Part shown: positions 7,922-16,395 of the stretch, one piece after another
How the letters are laid out: every line of letters begins with the position of its first letter
Position numbering within the stretch: position 1 is the first letter of the stretch
From: Streptomyces mashuensis
GTDB taxonomy: Bacteria > Actinomycetota > Actinomycetes > Streptomycetales > Streptomycetaceae
Direction: 5' to 3'
Assembly: GCF_014654785.1 (NCBI RefSeq)
Contig: NZ_BNBD01000003.1
Coordinates: forward strand, 372,001 to 436,000
DNA length: 64,000 bases
Position numbers and translations under genes: made by a program
Notes under the pieces: model-generated
What the model was told of the DNA's origin: nothing
The model's input: the letters and a program-made list of their open reading frames with translations, nothing else
The model's database searches: none

Positions 7922-8335
7922 ATGATCACCGACGACGCCCGCGGACGCCGCGGCTCCAGGACCGCTGTGCCCGCACCCTGTCGTGTCACCGTGTGCCGGG
8001 GGTGCTGCTGCGGTGATCCGCAGAAGGTGCCGGGGGTCGATCACGCGGGGCAGATCGCGCGGTTGCGGGGGGCGCTGGGCGGGGCCGCGGTGGTGCGGGC
8101 GTCGGAGTGCCTCGACGTGTGCGACCAGGCCAATGTGGTGGTCGTGCAGCCGTCCGCGGCGGGGCGGGCGGCCGGGGGGCGGCCCGTGTGGCTGGGACTG
8201 GTCAACGACGACGAGGCGCTGGCGGACATCGCCGCCTGGGTGAAGGCGGGCGGCCCCGGGCTGGCCGAGCCGCCCGGGGTGCTGGACCTGTACGCGTTCA
8301 CCGTCTCGCGGCGCGTGGGCAAGGCGCTGGACTAG
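7922..8335 (+). CDS. (2Fe-2S) ferredoxin domain-containing protein
   Basis: A 137-residue protein with a thioredoxin-like ferredoxin pattern. The N-terminal half has PCRVTVCRGCCCGDP (C20, C25, C28-C30) and then SECLDVCDQANVVVV (C63, C67). The spacing of the two cysteine groups resembles 2Fe-2S ferredoxins of the NuoE/CbiW-like type. The second half (RPVWLGLVNDDEALADIAAW) completes the fold. Redox partner unknown. The ATG at 7922 is preferred to an in-frame GTG at 7898 because of the leaderless-type promoter just before it. The stop codon shares the tetranucleotide CTAG with the stop of the convergent permease gene. Confidence 0.75.
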   Translation: MITDDARGRRGSRTAVPAPCRVTVCRGCCCGDPQKVPGVDHAGQIARLRGALGGAAVVRASECLDVCDQANVVVVQPSAAGRAAGGRPVWLGLVNDDEALADIAAWVKAGGPGLAEPPGVLDLYAFTVSRRVGKALD

Positions 8336-9903
8336 CCGTTGCGTTCCAGCCGGTCGAGCCGGTCGAGCTGGTCCAGCTGGAACGCCTCGTTGCCCAGCCC
8401 GATGCGGGCGTGCACCTCGGGCCTGCGGGCCTTGAGCAGGAGGCCGTGCGCGAGGCCGGCGGCGACGGCGGCGCCGATGGCGCCGGGCAGGGCCCAGCGC
8501 AGGCCGGGGACGGGGTCGTCGTCGAGCAGGGCGGGGAAGTCCCCCACGGTGCGGACGGCCACGGCGAGCAGGGCGGTGCCGGCGACGGCGGTGGCGGCCA
8601 GCCGCGGGGCCAGGGCGCGGGCCGCGCCGCGGCGGACGAAGAAGGCGATCACCGCGGCCGCCGTGGCGGCCATGAGCAGGATGACGCCCAGGGCGCCGAT
8701 CGCACCCATCCACGCGAACAGCCGCTGGACGGGGGTGGTGGGGTCGCCGCCGGGCCGGTCGTCGGTGAGGGCGAAGACGGCGACGGCGGCCAGGGACACG
8801 GCGCTCTGCAGCAGGGAACCGTGCGCGGGGGCGCCGCTGGTGCGCGAGGTGCGGCTGACCGCGGCGGGGAGCAGGCCCTCGCGGCCCATCGCGAAGGCGT
8901 AGCGGGCGACGACGTTGTGGAAGCTGAGCAGCGCCGCGAACATGCCGGTCAGGTAGAAGACGTGCAGGGCGGTGGTGAAGCCGGTGCCGAGGCGGTCCTC
9001 GGCGAGCGTGAAGAGCAGGCCGGGGCCGAGGTCGCGGGCGGCCGCCACGACGCGGGAGGGCCCGGCGGCCACGCTGACGGCCCAGCAGGCCAGGGCGAGG
9101 AAGCAGCCGACGAAGGTGACGGCGAGCAGGGTGACGCGGGCGACGGTGACGTGCGGCCGGCTGGTCTCCTCGGCGTAGACGGCGGCCTGTTCGAAGCCCA
9201 CGAAGGACGCCATGGTGAGGCCGAGGGCGGCGCCCAGCGCGGTGCTGTGCAGCCCGGCCGGTGAGAGGGCCTGGAAGGAGAGGCCGTCGGGGCCCGGGCT
9301 GCCGGTGCCGGCGACGACGAAGGCGAGCAGCATGGCGCATTCGGCGAGCAGCAGCACGCCGAGGAGCCGGGCGCTGAGGTCGATCTTCAGCCAGCCCAGG
9401 GCGCCGACGGCGGCGACCGCGCCGAGGGCGGGCAGCCACCAGGGGACGGTCGCTCCGAGGTGCTGCCCGAGGAGGCCGGAGAGCTCGTAGCCGAAGATGC
9501 CGTAGATGGCGAACTGCAGGGCGCTGTACGAGACGAGGGCGACGACGGAGGCGGCGGCGCCGGCCGTGCCGCCGAGGCCGCGGGCGATGTAGGCGTAGAA
9601 GGCGCCGGCGTTGTGGACGTGGCGGCTCATCTCGGCGTAGCCGGTGGTGAACAGGAGGAGGACGAGGCCGAGGCCGGCGAAGAGGAGGGGTTGCGCGGTG
9701 ACGCCCATGGTGCCGTAGGTGGCCGGCATGACGCCGGCGGTGGACATCAGGGGCGCGCTGGCGGCGACGACGGACACCAGGAGGCCGGGGGTGCCGATCC
9801 GGCCGGCCCGCAGCCGCCGTCTCTGCCCGTGGCCGTGCGCCCGGGACCGCGCCGTGGACTGCCCCTTGTACGTGCGGATGTCGGTGGTGCGGCCGGTGGG
9901 CAT
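8332..9903 (-). CDS. APC family permease
   Basis: A 523-residue inner-membrane transporter of the amino acid-polyamine-organocation superfamily with about 12 hydrophobic segments. The first conserved helix is GLLVSVVAASAPLMSTAGVMP. Further conserved parts are HNAGAFYAYIARGLGG (helix 2), SFVGFEQAAVYAEE (helix 6) and NVVARYAFAMGREGLLP. It likely imports an amino acid or amine by proton symport. The ATG at 9903 has GGAAGGA upstream. The C-terminus ends LDQLDRLDRLERNG, a short charged heptad-like tail. It follows the TPR-like gene by 44 bp and is probably cotranscribed with it. Confidence 0.88.
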   Translation of the reverse strand: MPTGRTTDIRTYKGQSTARSRAHGHGQRRRLRAGRIGTPGLLVSVVAASAPLMSTAGVMPATYGTMGVTAQPLLFAGLGLVLLLFTTGYAEMSRHVHNAGAFYAYIARGLGGTAGAAASVVALVSYSALQFAIYGIFGYELSGLLGQHLGATVPWWLPALGAVAAVGALGWLKIDLSARLLGVLLLAECAMLLAFVVAGTGSPGPDGLSFQALSPAGLHSTALGAALGLTMASFVGFEQAAVYAEETSRPHVTVARVTLLAVTFVGCFLALACWAVSVAAGPSRVVAAARDLGPGLLFTLAEDRLGTGFTTALHVFYLTGMFAALLSFHNVVARYAFAMGREGLLPAAVSRTSRTSGAPAHGSLLQSAVSLAAVAVFALTDDRPGGDPTTPVQRLFAWMGAIGALGVILLMAATAAAVIAFFVRRGAARALAPRLAATAVAGTALLAVAVRTVGDFPALLDDDPVPGLRWALPGAIGAAVAAGLAHGLLLKARRPEVHARIGLGNEAFQLDQLDRLDRLERNG

Positions 9904-9947
9904 GGTGGGGTGGGTCCTTCCCTGGTGGGGCGGCGGCGGGCGGGCGG

Positions 9948-10910
9948 TCAGGCGACGCCGAGCGCGGCGCGGCGGGCCGCGCGGAACGCGGCCGCCGGGT
10001 CCCGGTCGGGGTAGGACCAGGGGGCGCGGGTGGCGTGCGGGCCGATGCGGGTGAGCAGGGCGGCGGCCTCGGCGTGCCGGCCCTCGTGGTGCTTGGCGTG
10101 GGCGAGGTGGTTGAGGTCGACGAGGCGCCGGGGGTGGGTGCCGGTGGCGCCCGGGGTGCCGGTGTCCCATTCCAGCCACCAGTCGAAGGCGGCGCGGAGG
10201 ACCTGGCGGGCGCGCGGGGTGGCCCAGTGGCCGGAGCGGGCGGGGTCGGGGTCGGTGAGGCCGGCGCGGGCGAGGACGCGGTAGCGCTCGGCGTGGGCGA
10301 CGACGGGCAGCAGGGCCAGGGGCGAGCCGGGGGGTGCCTGCTCGGCGGCCCAGGCGGCGAAGTCGTACACCTCGTGCAGGGGGTCGTCGTGGTCGCCCTC
10401 CTGGTGCTCGGCGAGGCAGGCAGCCATGAGGTGGTGGGCGTGGTGGTGGGCCCGGTGCCGGGCGCGGACCTGGTCGAACGCGCGGGCCCGCTCGTCGTGG
10501 CCGCCGGTGGCGCGGGCGAGGAGGAGGACGGCGAGCCAGGGGGTGGGGTCGCGGGGGGCCATGGCGGCCGCGGCGCGGCACAGGGCGCGGGCGGTGCCGG
10601 GGCTGTCCTGGCCGCGCAGGGCCCGGAAGACGGTGGCGCAGGCGAGCAGGACGGCGGCGTCGGCGCTGCCGGGTTCGGCCAGCTGCCACTCGCGGGCCCA
10701 GGCGGCGCTGGCGGTGCCGCGGGCGAGGACGACGACGCGGTGGCCGCGGCGGTCCCAGTCCTCGCCGGTGCGGGCCAGCAGGCGGCGGGCGGCGGACCAG
10801 CGGCCGCGGACGAGGTCGTCCCGGGCGGCGGCGAGGCCGGCGTCGTCGAGGGCCGGGTCGAAGGCCGGCCCGTCCTTGGCTCGGTGGCGGCCCAGGAGCG
10901 GGGGCGTCAT
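9948..10910 (-). CDS. hypothetical protein, helical (TPR-like)
   Basis: A 320-residue soluble protein rich in Ala, Arg and His. Its pattern of paired helices suggests a helical repeat protein (for example GRWSAARRLLARTGEDWDR, ARALCRAAAAMAPRDPTPWL, HAKHHEGRHAEAAALLTRIG). No catalytic motif or membrane segment was recognised. The ATG at 10910 has GGAGGA nine bases upstream; an earlier start at 11009 would run over the promoter. It is the first gene of a two-gene unit with the APC permease, so a role linked to that transport is possible. Confidence 0.65.
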   Translation of the reverse strand: MTPPLLGRHRAKDGPAFDPALDDAGLAAARDDLVRGRWSAARRLLARTGEDWDRRGHRVVVLARGTASAAWAREWQLAEPGSADAAVLLACATVFRALRGQDSPGTARALCRAAAAMAPRDPTPWLAVLLLARATGGHDERARAFDQVRARHRAHHHAHHLMAACLAEHQEGDHDDPLHEVYDFAAWAAEQAPPGSPLALLPVVAHAERYRVLARAGLTDPDPARSGHWATPRARQVLRAAFDWWLEWDTGTPGATGTHPRRLVDLNHLAHAKHHEGRHAEAAALLTRIGPHATRAPWSYPDRDPAAAFRAARRAALGVA

Positions 10911-11228
10911 CTGCGGGCTTCCTCCACGGCGTGCGTCCCCTGCGGGCGCCGGTTCGGTACATCCTCGAACGTATTTTTCGTCGATCACGCACAGCAAACC
11001 GGTAGTCACGGCTCCGCGTCAAGGCGGTCCGGCCCGGCCGGCCGGTGCACGGAATCCGGGGGCGGGTGCGTGTCCCCCGCTTCCGGTGGTTGAACGGAGG
11101 AAAGGCGGGTACTCGGCAGCCGGGCCGCCCGCCGGGCGGCTATCGTCAGCAGTCAGGACCCGTTCCGGACCTCCTGCCGGCCTCCGGCCGGGGCTCCGGG
11201 CAAGTCTCCGCCACCGCGAGGTCTTGAG
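10911..11228. other. intergenic region between divergent genes
   Basis: 318 bp separating the divergent hypothetical gene and the DMT transporter. On the minus strand TTGCTG (10992-10997), 18 bases, AACGTA read as TACGTT (10968-10973) is a reasonable sigma-70-type promoter for the leftward unit. For the rightward gene TATCGT near 11140 is a possible -10. No small ORF or RNA was supported. Confidence 0.5.
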
Positions 11229-12125
11229 GTGCGCGACGTGATGGTCTTCGTCTTCGCCCTGAGTGCGGCCTGCTGCCTGGGCGTCGGCTTCGTGTTCCAG
11301 CAGAACGCCGCCCAGCGGGCGCCCATGAGCGACTTCCTGTCGCTGCGGCTGCTGCTGGACCTGGCCCGGATGCCCCGCTGGCTGGCCGGCATCGCGCTGA
11401 TGGTCTGCGGCATGGGCCTGGGCGCCGCCGCGCTGAGCTGGGGCGAGGTGTCGCTGGTCGACCCGCTGATGGCGACCAACCTGCTGTTCGCCATGGCCCT
11501 CTCCCGCTGGCAGACCAAGCAGCCGCTGGGCCGCAGCGGCTGGGGCGGGCTGTGGCTGCTGGCGGGCGGCGTCGCCGCGTTCGTCCTGGCCGGCCGGCCC
11601 CATGGCGGGGCCACCGTCACCGACCCGCTGCGGCACTGGCTGGTGGTCGGGGTGATGGTGGGCACGGCGCTGCTGCTGGCGGCCGTCTCCAAGCGGGTGC
11701 GGATGAGCACCGAGGCCGCCCTGCTGGCGGTGGCGGCCGGCCTGCTCTACGGGCTGCAGGACGCCCTCACACGGGTCAGCGGCGGACGCTTCGCGCACGG
11801 CGGCTGGGCGGAGCTGGTCACCGGCTGGCAGCCGTACGCGGTGCTCGCCCTGGGCGTCACCGCGCTGGTGATGGTGCAGAGCGCCTTCGAGACGGCACCG
11901 CTGCGGATGTCGCTGCCCGCGCTGACCGCCGCCCAGCCGCTGGCCGGCATCGCCTGCGGCGTGGGGTTCATGGGCGACCGGCTGCGCACCACGCCCGGGG
12001 CGCTGGCCTGGGAGGTGGCGGGCCTGGTGGCCATCGTCTGCGGCATCGTGCTCATCGGCCGGCACCCGGCGATGCCCTCGGGCACGCCCCGGCCCCGCCC
12101 GGTGCACGACCTCCAGCCGCGCTGA
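11229..12125 (+). CDS. DMT family transporter (EamA-like)
   Basis: A 298-residue integral membrane protein with about ten hydrophobic segments in two EamA-like halves. It opens MVFVFALSAACCLGVGFVFQQ and contains GEVSLVDPLMATNLLFAMAL, the proline-containing core helix of drug/metabolite transporters. The second half has SLPALTAAQPLAGIACGVGF at the equivalent position. Substrate unknown. The GTG at 11229 has GAGG seven bases upstream; a GTG at 11238 and an ATG at 11241 are also possible. Confidence 0.85.
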   Translation: MRDVMVFVFALSAACCLGVGFVFQQNAAQRAPMSDFLSLRLLLDLARMPRWLAGIALMVCGMGLGAAALSWGEVSLVDPLMATNLLFAMALSRWQTKQPLGRSGWGGLWLLAGGVAAFVLAGRPHGGATVTDPLRHWLVVGVMVGTALLLAAVSKRVRMSTEAALLAVAAGLLYGLQDALTRVSGGRFAHGGWAELVTGWQPYAVLALGVTALVMVQSAFETAPLRMSLPALTAAQPLAGIACGVGFMGDRLRTTPGALAWEVAGLVAIVCGIVLIGRHPAMPSGTPRPRPVHDLQPR

Positions 12126-12164
12126 GCCGGGGGCGTGCGCCTGCCCGGGCAGGGCCGGATGGGG

Positions 12165-12170
12165 TTGGAT
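12165..12170 (+). promoter_or_regulatory. possible -10 of a leaderless transcript
   Basis: TTGGAT ends six bases before the ATG of the NUDIX gene, and no ribosome site is seen. It departs from TANNNT at the second base, so this is weak. Confidence 0.25.
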
Positions 12171-12176
12171 GGCGTC

Positions 12177-12701
12177 ATGACCGAACCCCTGTCGCAGGAC
12201 GAGCTGCTGGACATCGTCGACGAGCAGGACCGCGTGGTGGGGCAGGCCCGCCGGGCCGACGCGTATGCGCGCCGGCTCCGGCACCGCTCGACCTTCATCC
12301 TGGTGCGCGACGCGGCCGGACGGGTGTTCGTACACCGCCGTACCGACCGGAAGCTCGTCTTCCCGTCCCACTACGACATGTTCGTGGGCGGCGTGGTCGG
12401 CGCGGGCGAGGAGTACGACGCGGCGGCGCTGCGCGAGGCCGAGGAGGAGCTGGGCGTCAGCGGCCTGCCGGCCCCCACGCCCCTGTTCCGCTTCCTCTAC
12501 GAGGCGCCCGAGCACAGCTGGTGGAGCGCGGTCTACGAGGTCCGCTGCGACCTTCCGGTGAAGCCCCAGGAGGAGGAAGTGGCCTGGTACGGGTTCCTCA
12601 CCGAGGAGGAGCTCGGCCGGCGGCTGGAGGAGTGGGAGTTCACGCCGGACGGCGTGGAGGCGTACCGGCTGCTGCGGGAGCACCGCCGGGCCGGCGCCTG
12701 A
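12177..12701 (+). CDS. NUDIX hydrolase
   Basis: A 174-residue NUDIX protein with an intact box from Gly72 to Val94. The box has Glu78 at the fixed spacing and the REAEEELGV end, which binds the divalent metal. The N-terminus (LLDIVDEQDRVVGQARRADA) and FILVRDAAGRVFVHRRT resemble the isopentenyl-diphosphate-isomerase/YfcD branch. Members hydrolyse nucleoside diphosphate derivatives or related compounds; the substrate cannot be named. The ATG at 12177 is preferred over one at 12135 because family homology begins here. The gene follows the DMT transporter by 51 bp. Confidence 0.88.
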   Translation: MTEPLSQDELLDIVDEQDRVVGQARRADAYARRLRHRSTFILVRDAAGRVFVHRRTDRKLVFPSHYDMFVGGVVGAGEEYDAAALREAEEELGVSGLPAPTPLFRFLYEAPEHSWWSAVYEVRCDLPVKPQEEEVAWYGFLTEEELGRRLEEWEFTPDGVEAYRLLREHRRAGA

Positions 12702-12719
12702 GCAACCGCTCCCCCGGGC

Positions 12720-13643
12720 TCAGTCCACCCTGACGACGATCTTCCCGCGGGTGTGGCCCCGGGCGCTCAGCCGGTGCGCGTCGGCAGTCTTCTCCAGCGG
12801 GAACACCTCGGCGACCTCGACCGTCAGCACGCCCTGCTCGGCCATCCGGGACAGGGCCACGAGCCCGGCGGTGTCCGGCCGTACCCACAGCAGCCGGCCG
12901 CCCAGGGCGGCCACGGCCGGGTCGACGATCGAGACCAGGCGGGCGCCGGGCGCCGTGACGTCGGGCGACGTGCCGATGGTGCCGCCGCCGGCGAAGTCGA
13001 GGACGGCGTCCACGCCGCCCGGCGCCAGGGCCCGTACGCGCCCGGCCAGCCCCTCGCCGTAGGTGACGGGCTCGGCGCCCAGCGACCGGAGGAAGTCGTG
13101 GTTGTGCTCGCCGGCGGTGCCGACGACGCGGGCGCCCAGGTGCCGGGCGATCTGGACGGCCATCGACCCGACGCCGCCGGCCGCCGCGTGCACCAGCACC
13201 GTGTCGCCCTCGCCGACGCGGGCGGCGCGCAGCGCCTGGTAGGCGGTCAGGCCGGCCAGCGGCAGCCCGGCGGCCTGTTCGAAACTCATGCCGGCGGGTT
13301 TGGGGGCCAGGGTGCGCACGGGCGCGGCCACGTACTCGGCGAAGGTGCCCCGGGAGAGGAAGTCCTCGCGGACGTAGCCGACGACCTCGTCGCCCTCGCG
13401 GAACTCGGGGGTGTCGGCGCCCAGGCCCACGACGACGCCGGCCACGTCCCAGCCGGGCACCACGGGGAAGACGGGGTCGAGCATGCCGTCGAGGTGGCCC
13501 TCGCGCGCCTTCCAGTCGACCGGGTTGACCGCGGCGGCCCTGACCTCGACCAGCACGCTGTCGGGCCCGACCTTGGGCTTGGGCAGGTCCCCGTACTCCA
13601 GCACCTCGGGACCGCCGTAGGAGCGGTAGCTCACTGCCTTCAC
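12720..13643 (-). CDS. NADP-dependent oxidoreductase, quinone reductase-like (MDR superfamily)
   Basis: A 307-residue medium-chain dehydrogenase/reductase. Visible are the N-terminal catalytic GroES-like part (PKPKVGPDSVLVEVRAAAVN, PVVPGWDVAGVV) and the Rossmann nucleotide site VLVHAAAGGVGSMAVQIARH. The C-terminus is GHTRGKIVVRVD. Zinc ligands are absent, as in quinone reductases. Enzymes of this type reduce quinones or alpha,beta-unsaturated carbonyls with NADPH. The GTG at 13643 has GGAGG eight bases upstream. It is convergent with the NUDIX gene (18 bp apart) and divergent from the MBL hydrolase. Confidence 0.88.
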   Translation of the reverse strand: MKAVSYRSYGGPEVLEYGDLPKPKVGPDSVLVEVRAAAVNPVDWKAREGHLDGMLDPVFPVVPGWDVAGVVVGLGADTPEFREGDEVVGYVREDFLSRGTFAEYVAAPVRTLAPKPAGMSFEQAAGLPLAGLTAYQALRAARVGEGDTVLVHAAAGGVGSMAVQIARHLGARVVGTAGEHNHDFLRSLGAEPVTYGEGLAGRVRALAPGGVDAVLDFAGGGTIGTSPDVTAPGARLVSIVDPAVAALGGRLLWVRPDTAGLVALSRMAEQGVLTVEVAEVFPLEKTADAHRLSARGHTRGKIVVRVD

Positions 13644-13734
13644 CGGTCGGCCTCCGTCCGCGCTGTCCTCTCCCGTCCCCCTTCGCCATACTTCGCATGA
13701 TCGACGCAACCGCGCAACCGCCGGAGGACCACCG

Positions 13735-14673
13735 ATGACCCGTTCGCGCACGCCCGACGCCGGGGCCGGGGCGACCGAGCCCTACACCGTCCCGGTCGCC
13801 CCCGGGGTGACCGCCTACATCCAGCCCGACGGCGGCTGGTGCCTGAACAACGCCGGGTTCGTCAGCGACGGCCGGCGCACCGTGCTGATCGACACGGCGC
13901 CCACCGAGCGCCGGGCCCGGGCGCTGCGCGACGCGGTGCTCGCCACCGGCGCCCCGGTGCCGGCCACGGTGGTCAACACCCACCACCACGGCGACCACAC
14001 GTACGGCAACTGCGTCTTCCCCGAGGCGACGATCGTCGGTCATGCCGACTGCCGGAGGGCGACGCTGGAGGCCGGGCTCCAGCTGCACCAGATGTGGCCG
14101 GAGGTGGAGTACGGGCAGGTGGAGGTCACGGCGCCCACCCTCACGTACACCGACCGCCTCGCGCTCCACGTGGGGGACACCGAGATCCACCTGATCCACC
14201 CCGGCGTGGCGCACACGGTCGGCGACACCATCGCCTGGCTGCCGGAGCAGCGCGTGGTGTTCACCGGTGACCTGGTCTTCCACGGGGGCACGCCGTTCGT
14301 CCTCATGGGGTCCGTGGCGGGCTCGCTGCGCGCGCTGGAGGTGCTGCGCGGCCTGGACGCGGAGGTCGTGGTGCCGGGGCACGGCCGGGTGACGGGGCCG
14401 GAGGCGTACGAGCCGGTCGAGGCGTACCTGCGGTTCGTCCAGGAGCTGGCGCGCGAGGGGCGGGCGGCGGGCCGTACCCCGCTGGAGACGGCCCGGGCCG
14501 CGGACCTGGGCGAGTTCGCGGCCCTCCAGGAGAGCGAGCGCCTGGTGGCCAATCTGCACCGGGCGTACGCGGAACTGGAGGGGCTGCCGCCGGGGGCCCC
14601 GCTGGACGTGGTGGCGGTGTCGGCCGACATGATGGAGATGAACGGCGGGCGTCCTCTGCTCTGTCACGCCTGA
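13735..14673 (+). CDS. MBL fold metallo-hydrolase
   Basis: A 312-residue metallo-beta-lactamase-fold enzyme. Metal ligands are visible in VVNTHHHGDHTYGN (H83, H85, D87, H88). Further motifs are HLIHPGVAHTVGDTIAW, FTGDLVFHGGTPF and VVPGHGRVTG. The profile is of the cyclase/hydrolase (SoxH/quinoprotein-like) branch. A helical tail of about 100 residues follows. No signal peptide. The ATG at 13735 has GGAGGA seven bases upstream. The physiological substrate is unknown. Confidence 0.88.
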   Translation: MTRSRTPDAGAGATEPYTVPVAPGVTAYIQPDGGWCLNNAGFVSDGRRTVLIDTAPTERRARALRDAVLATGAPVPATVVNTHHHGDHTYGNCVFPEATIVGHADCRRATLEAGLQLHQMWPEVEYGQVEVTAPTLTYTDRLALHVGDTEIHLIHPGVAHTVGDTIAWLPEQRVVFTGDLVFHGGTPFVLMGSVAGSLRALEVLRGLDAEVVVPGHGRVTGPEAYEPVEAYLRFVQELAREGRAAGRTPLETARAADLGEFAALQESERLVANLHRAYAELEGLPPGAPLDVVAVSADMMEMNGGRPLLCHA

Positions 14674-14704
14674 GCCGTCTCGACCGACACCCACGGGGGG
14701 AAAC

Positions 14705-15676
14705 ATGCGCACCTGGAGAGCGACGAAAGCGACAAGAGCGGCACGGGCCGTACGGGCCCTGCCCGCCGCGGTCCTGGCCCTGCTGGGCCCGGCCGCGGCG
14801 CCGTCCGCCGCTGCGGACGGCGGCACCTCCACGGCCACCTACACGGTCTGGCAGTGGAACGTGGCCGGCGACGCGATGAACCACAACTCGACGACGAACG
14901 GCATGGTGAACGCCGCCGCCACGTCGATCCTCAACCGCGACGCCGACTTCGTCGCCCTCAACGAGCTGTGCGCAAGCCAGTACCGCGCGCTGGTGGACAC
15001 CCTGCGCGCCGCGCACTGGCCGGTGGACGACGCCAACTTCGCGCGGTTCGAGGGCACGTACCCCGCGAAGACGGCGGTGTGCGGCGGCGAGGAGCTGGGC
15101 ATCGCCGTCTTCAGCAAGCGGCCGCTGGGCGTCGCGGACCGGTTCGCGCTGCCCGACGACGGCAAGCGGGAGAAGCGCAAGCTGCTCTGCGCCGGCCTGA
15201 AGGACCAGCCGCACGTCAAGTTCTGCGCCACGCACCTGACGTACGTGGACGCGTACCGCAAGCCCCAGCTGGACTTCGTCCGCGACCGCCTGGAGGGCTA
15301 CTACCGCGGGGGCGACACGGTCCTCACCGCCGGCGACTTCAACATGGAGCCGGACTGGGGGCGGATGGACGACGTCTACTCGTCCGCCGTGAACACCCCG
15401 TACAACGGCCGCAACACGGGTCACTACCACGAGCTGGACGACGACGACCCGGCCGAGTGCCACGGCTACGGGGAGTCGACCGTCAGCACGGTCGTCCCCG
15501 AGGCGGCGGGCCCGTGCGGCACCGGGCAGAAGATCGACTTCGTCTTCGTCCGCGAGGACCGGATCGCCGGCGCGTACGGGGCCGACTCGCTGGCCCCGTC
15601 CACCCAGTGCGGCGGCGGCCTCTGCTCCGACCACCGCATCCTGACCGGCACCGTCACCGTCTCCGTCAAGGACTGA
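14705..15676 (+). CDS. secreted endonuclease/exonuclease/phosphatase-fold protein
   Basis: A 323-residue secreted protein. Residues 1 to about 37 form a signal peptide with a basic start and PAAVLALLGPAAAPSAAA. The mature part has the EEP fold: TVWQWNVAG, FVALNELCAS (metal-binding Glu), VLTAGDFNMEPDW (catalytic Asp/Asn) and CSDHRILTG (catalytic Asp-His at the end). Several cysteine pairs suggest disulphides. Related enzymes are DNases and sphingomyelinase-like phosphodiesterases; which one applies is not clear. It starts 31 bp after the MBL gene, with GGGGGGAAAC upstream of the ATG. Confidence 0.85.
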   Translation: MRTWRATKATRAARAVRALPAAVLALLGPAAAPSAAADGGTSTATYTVWQWNVAGDAMNHNSTTNGMVNAAATSILNRDADFVALNELCASQYRALVDTLRAAHWPVDDANFARFEGTYPAKTAVCGGEELGIAVFSKRPLGVADRFALPDDGKREKRKLLCAGLKDQPHVKFCATHLTYVDAYRKPQLDFVRDRLEGYYRGGDTVLTAGDFNMEPDWGRMDDVYSSAVNTPYNGRNTGHYHELDDDDPAECHGYGESTVSTVVPEAAGPCGTGQKIDFVFVREDRIAGAYGADSLAPSTQCGGGLCSDHRILTGTVTVSVKD

Positions 15677-15690
15677 CGGCCGCGGGCCCG

Positions 15691-16302
15691 TTACGGCCGC
15701 AGGGACCGCATCAGCAGGTCGGCGAGGTGGTCGGCGACCTGCCGGGGGCCGAACTCGCCGTCGGGCCGGTACCAGTTGCCGAGGTGGTGGACGGAGCCGA
15801 AGTGGTAGTCCACCACCAGGTCGGCGGGGGTGGCGGTGCTGAACACGCCGGTGCGCTGGCCCTCTTCCACCAGGGCGCGGAACCGTTCGTGGTAGCGGCG
15901 GCGTTCGGCCCGCACCTGGCGGAGCTTCTCGGGTGAGAGGTGGTGCATGGAGCGGAAGAAGATGGTGGTGTCGTCGAGGTTCTCCACCGTCGTGACGACG
16001 ACGTCGGCCGCCGCGTCCCGCAGCCGCTGCTCCACGGGGGCGTCGGCACCCGCCAGCGCGTCGAGCCGCTCCTGCTGCAACCGCAGTACCCGCCCGTAGA
16101 TCTCGTGCAGCAGGTCGTCCTTGGACCCGAAGTAGTGGTACAGGGCGCCCTTGGTGACGCCCGCGGCCTCCACGATGTCCTGGACGGACGTGCGGTCGTA
16201 GCCGCGCTCCGCGAACAGCCGGGTGGCGGCGGCCAGGAGCCGCCGCGGCACCGGTCTGCGGCTGTGGTCCGTGGTCCCGGCCGCCACCGTTCTGGTCGTC
16301 AT
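15691..16302 (-). CDS. TetR/AcrR family transcriptional regulator
   Basis: A 203-residue one-component repressor. The N-terminal HTH is typical (LLAAATRLFAERGYDRTSVQDIVEAAGVTKGALYHYFGSKDDLL, read in two parts). The C-terminal ligand domain contains FFRSMHHLSPEKLRQV and YHFGSVHHLGNWYRPDGEFG, a pattern of the KstR2-like group that senses acyl-CoA-type ligands. The ATG at 16302 is chosen; a GTG nine bases upstream is possible. It is the last of a minus-strand series hmgA, GntR, TetR. Targets unknown. Confidence 0.85.
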   Translation of the reverse strand: MTTRTVAAGTTDHSRRPVPRRLLAAATRLFAERGYDRTSVQDIVEAAGVTKGALYHYFGSKDDLLHEIYGRVLRLQQERLDALAGADAPVEQRLRDAAADVVVTTVENLDDTTIFFRSMHHLSPEKLRQVRAERRRYHERFRALVEEGQRTGVFSTATPADLVVDYHFGSVHHLGNWYRPDGEFGPRQVADHLADLLMRSLRP

Positions 16303-16395
16303 CGCCGCCACCCGCCTTCCGCCGTCTGTGCCGTGCGCGCCGGACGGGCGCGCGGCCTTCGTCGCAGGATCTTGCCACCGCGCGCGGGCCGGTGG

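Noticed and set aside
8332..8335. Overlap of the convergent stops in CTAG as a regulatory signal
   Set aside because: The four shared bases simply provide TAG on each strand; common in compact genomes.
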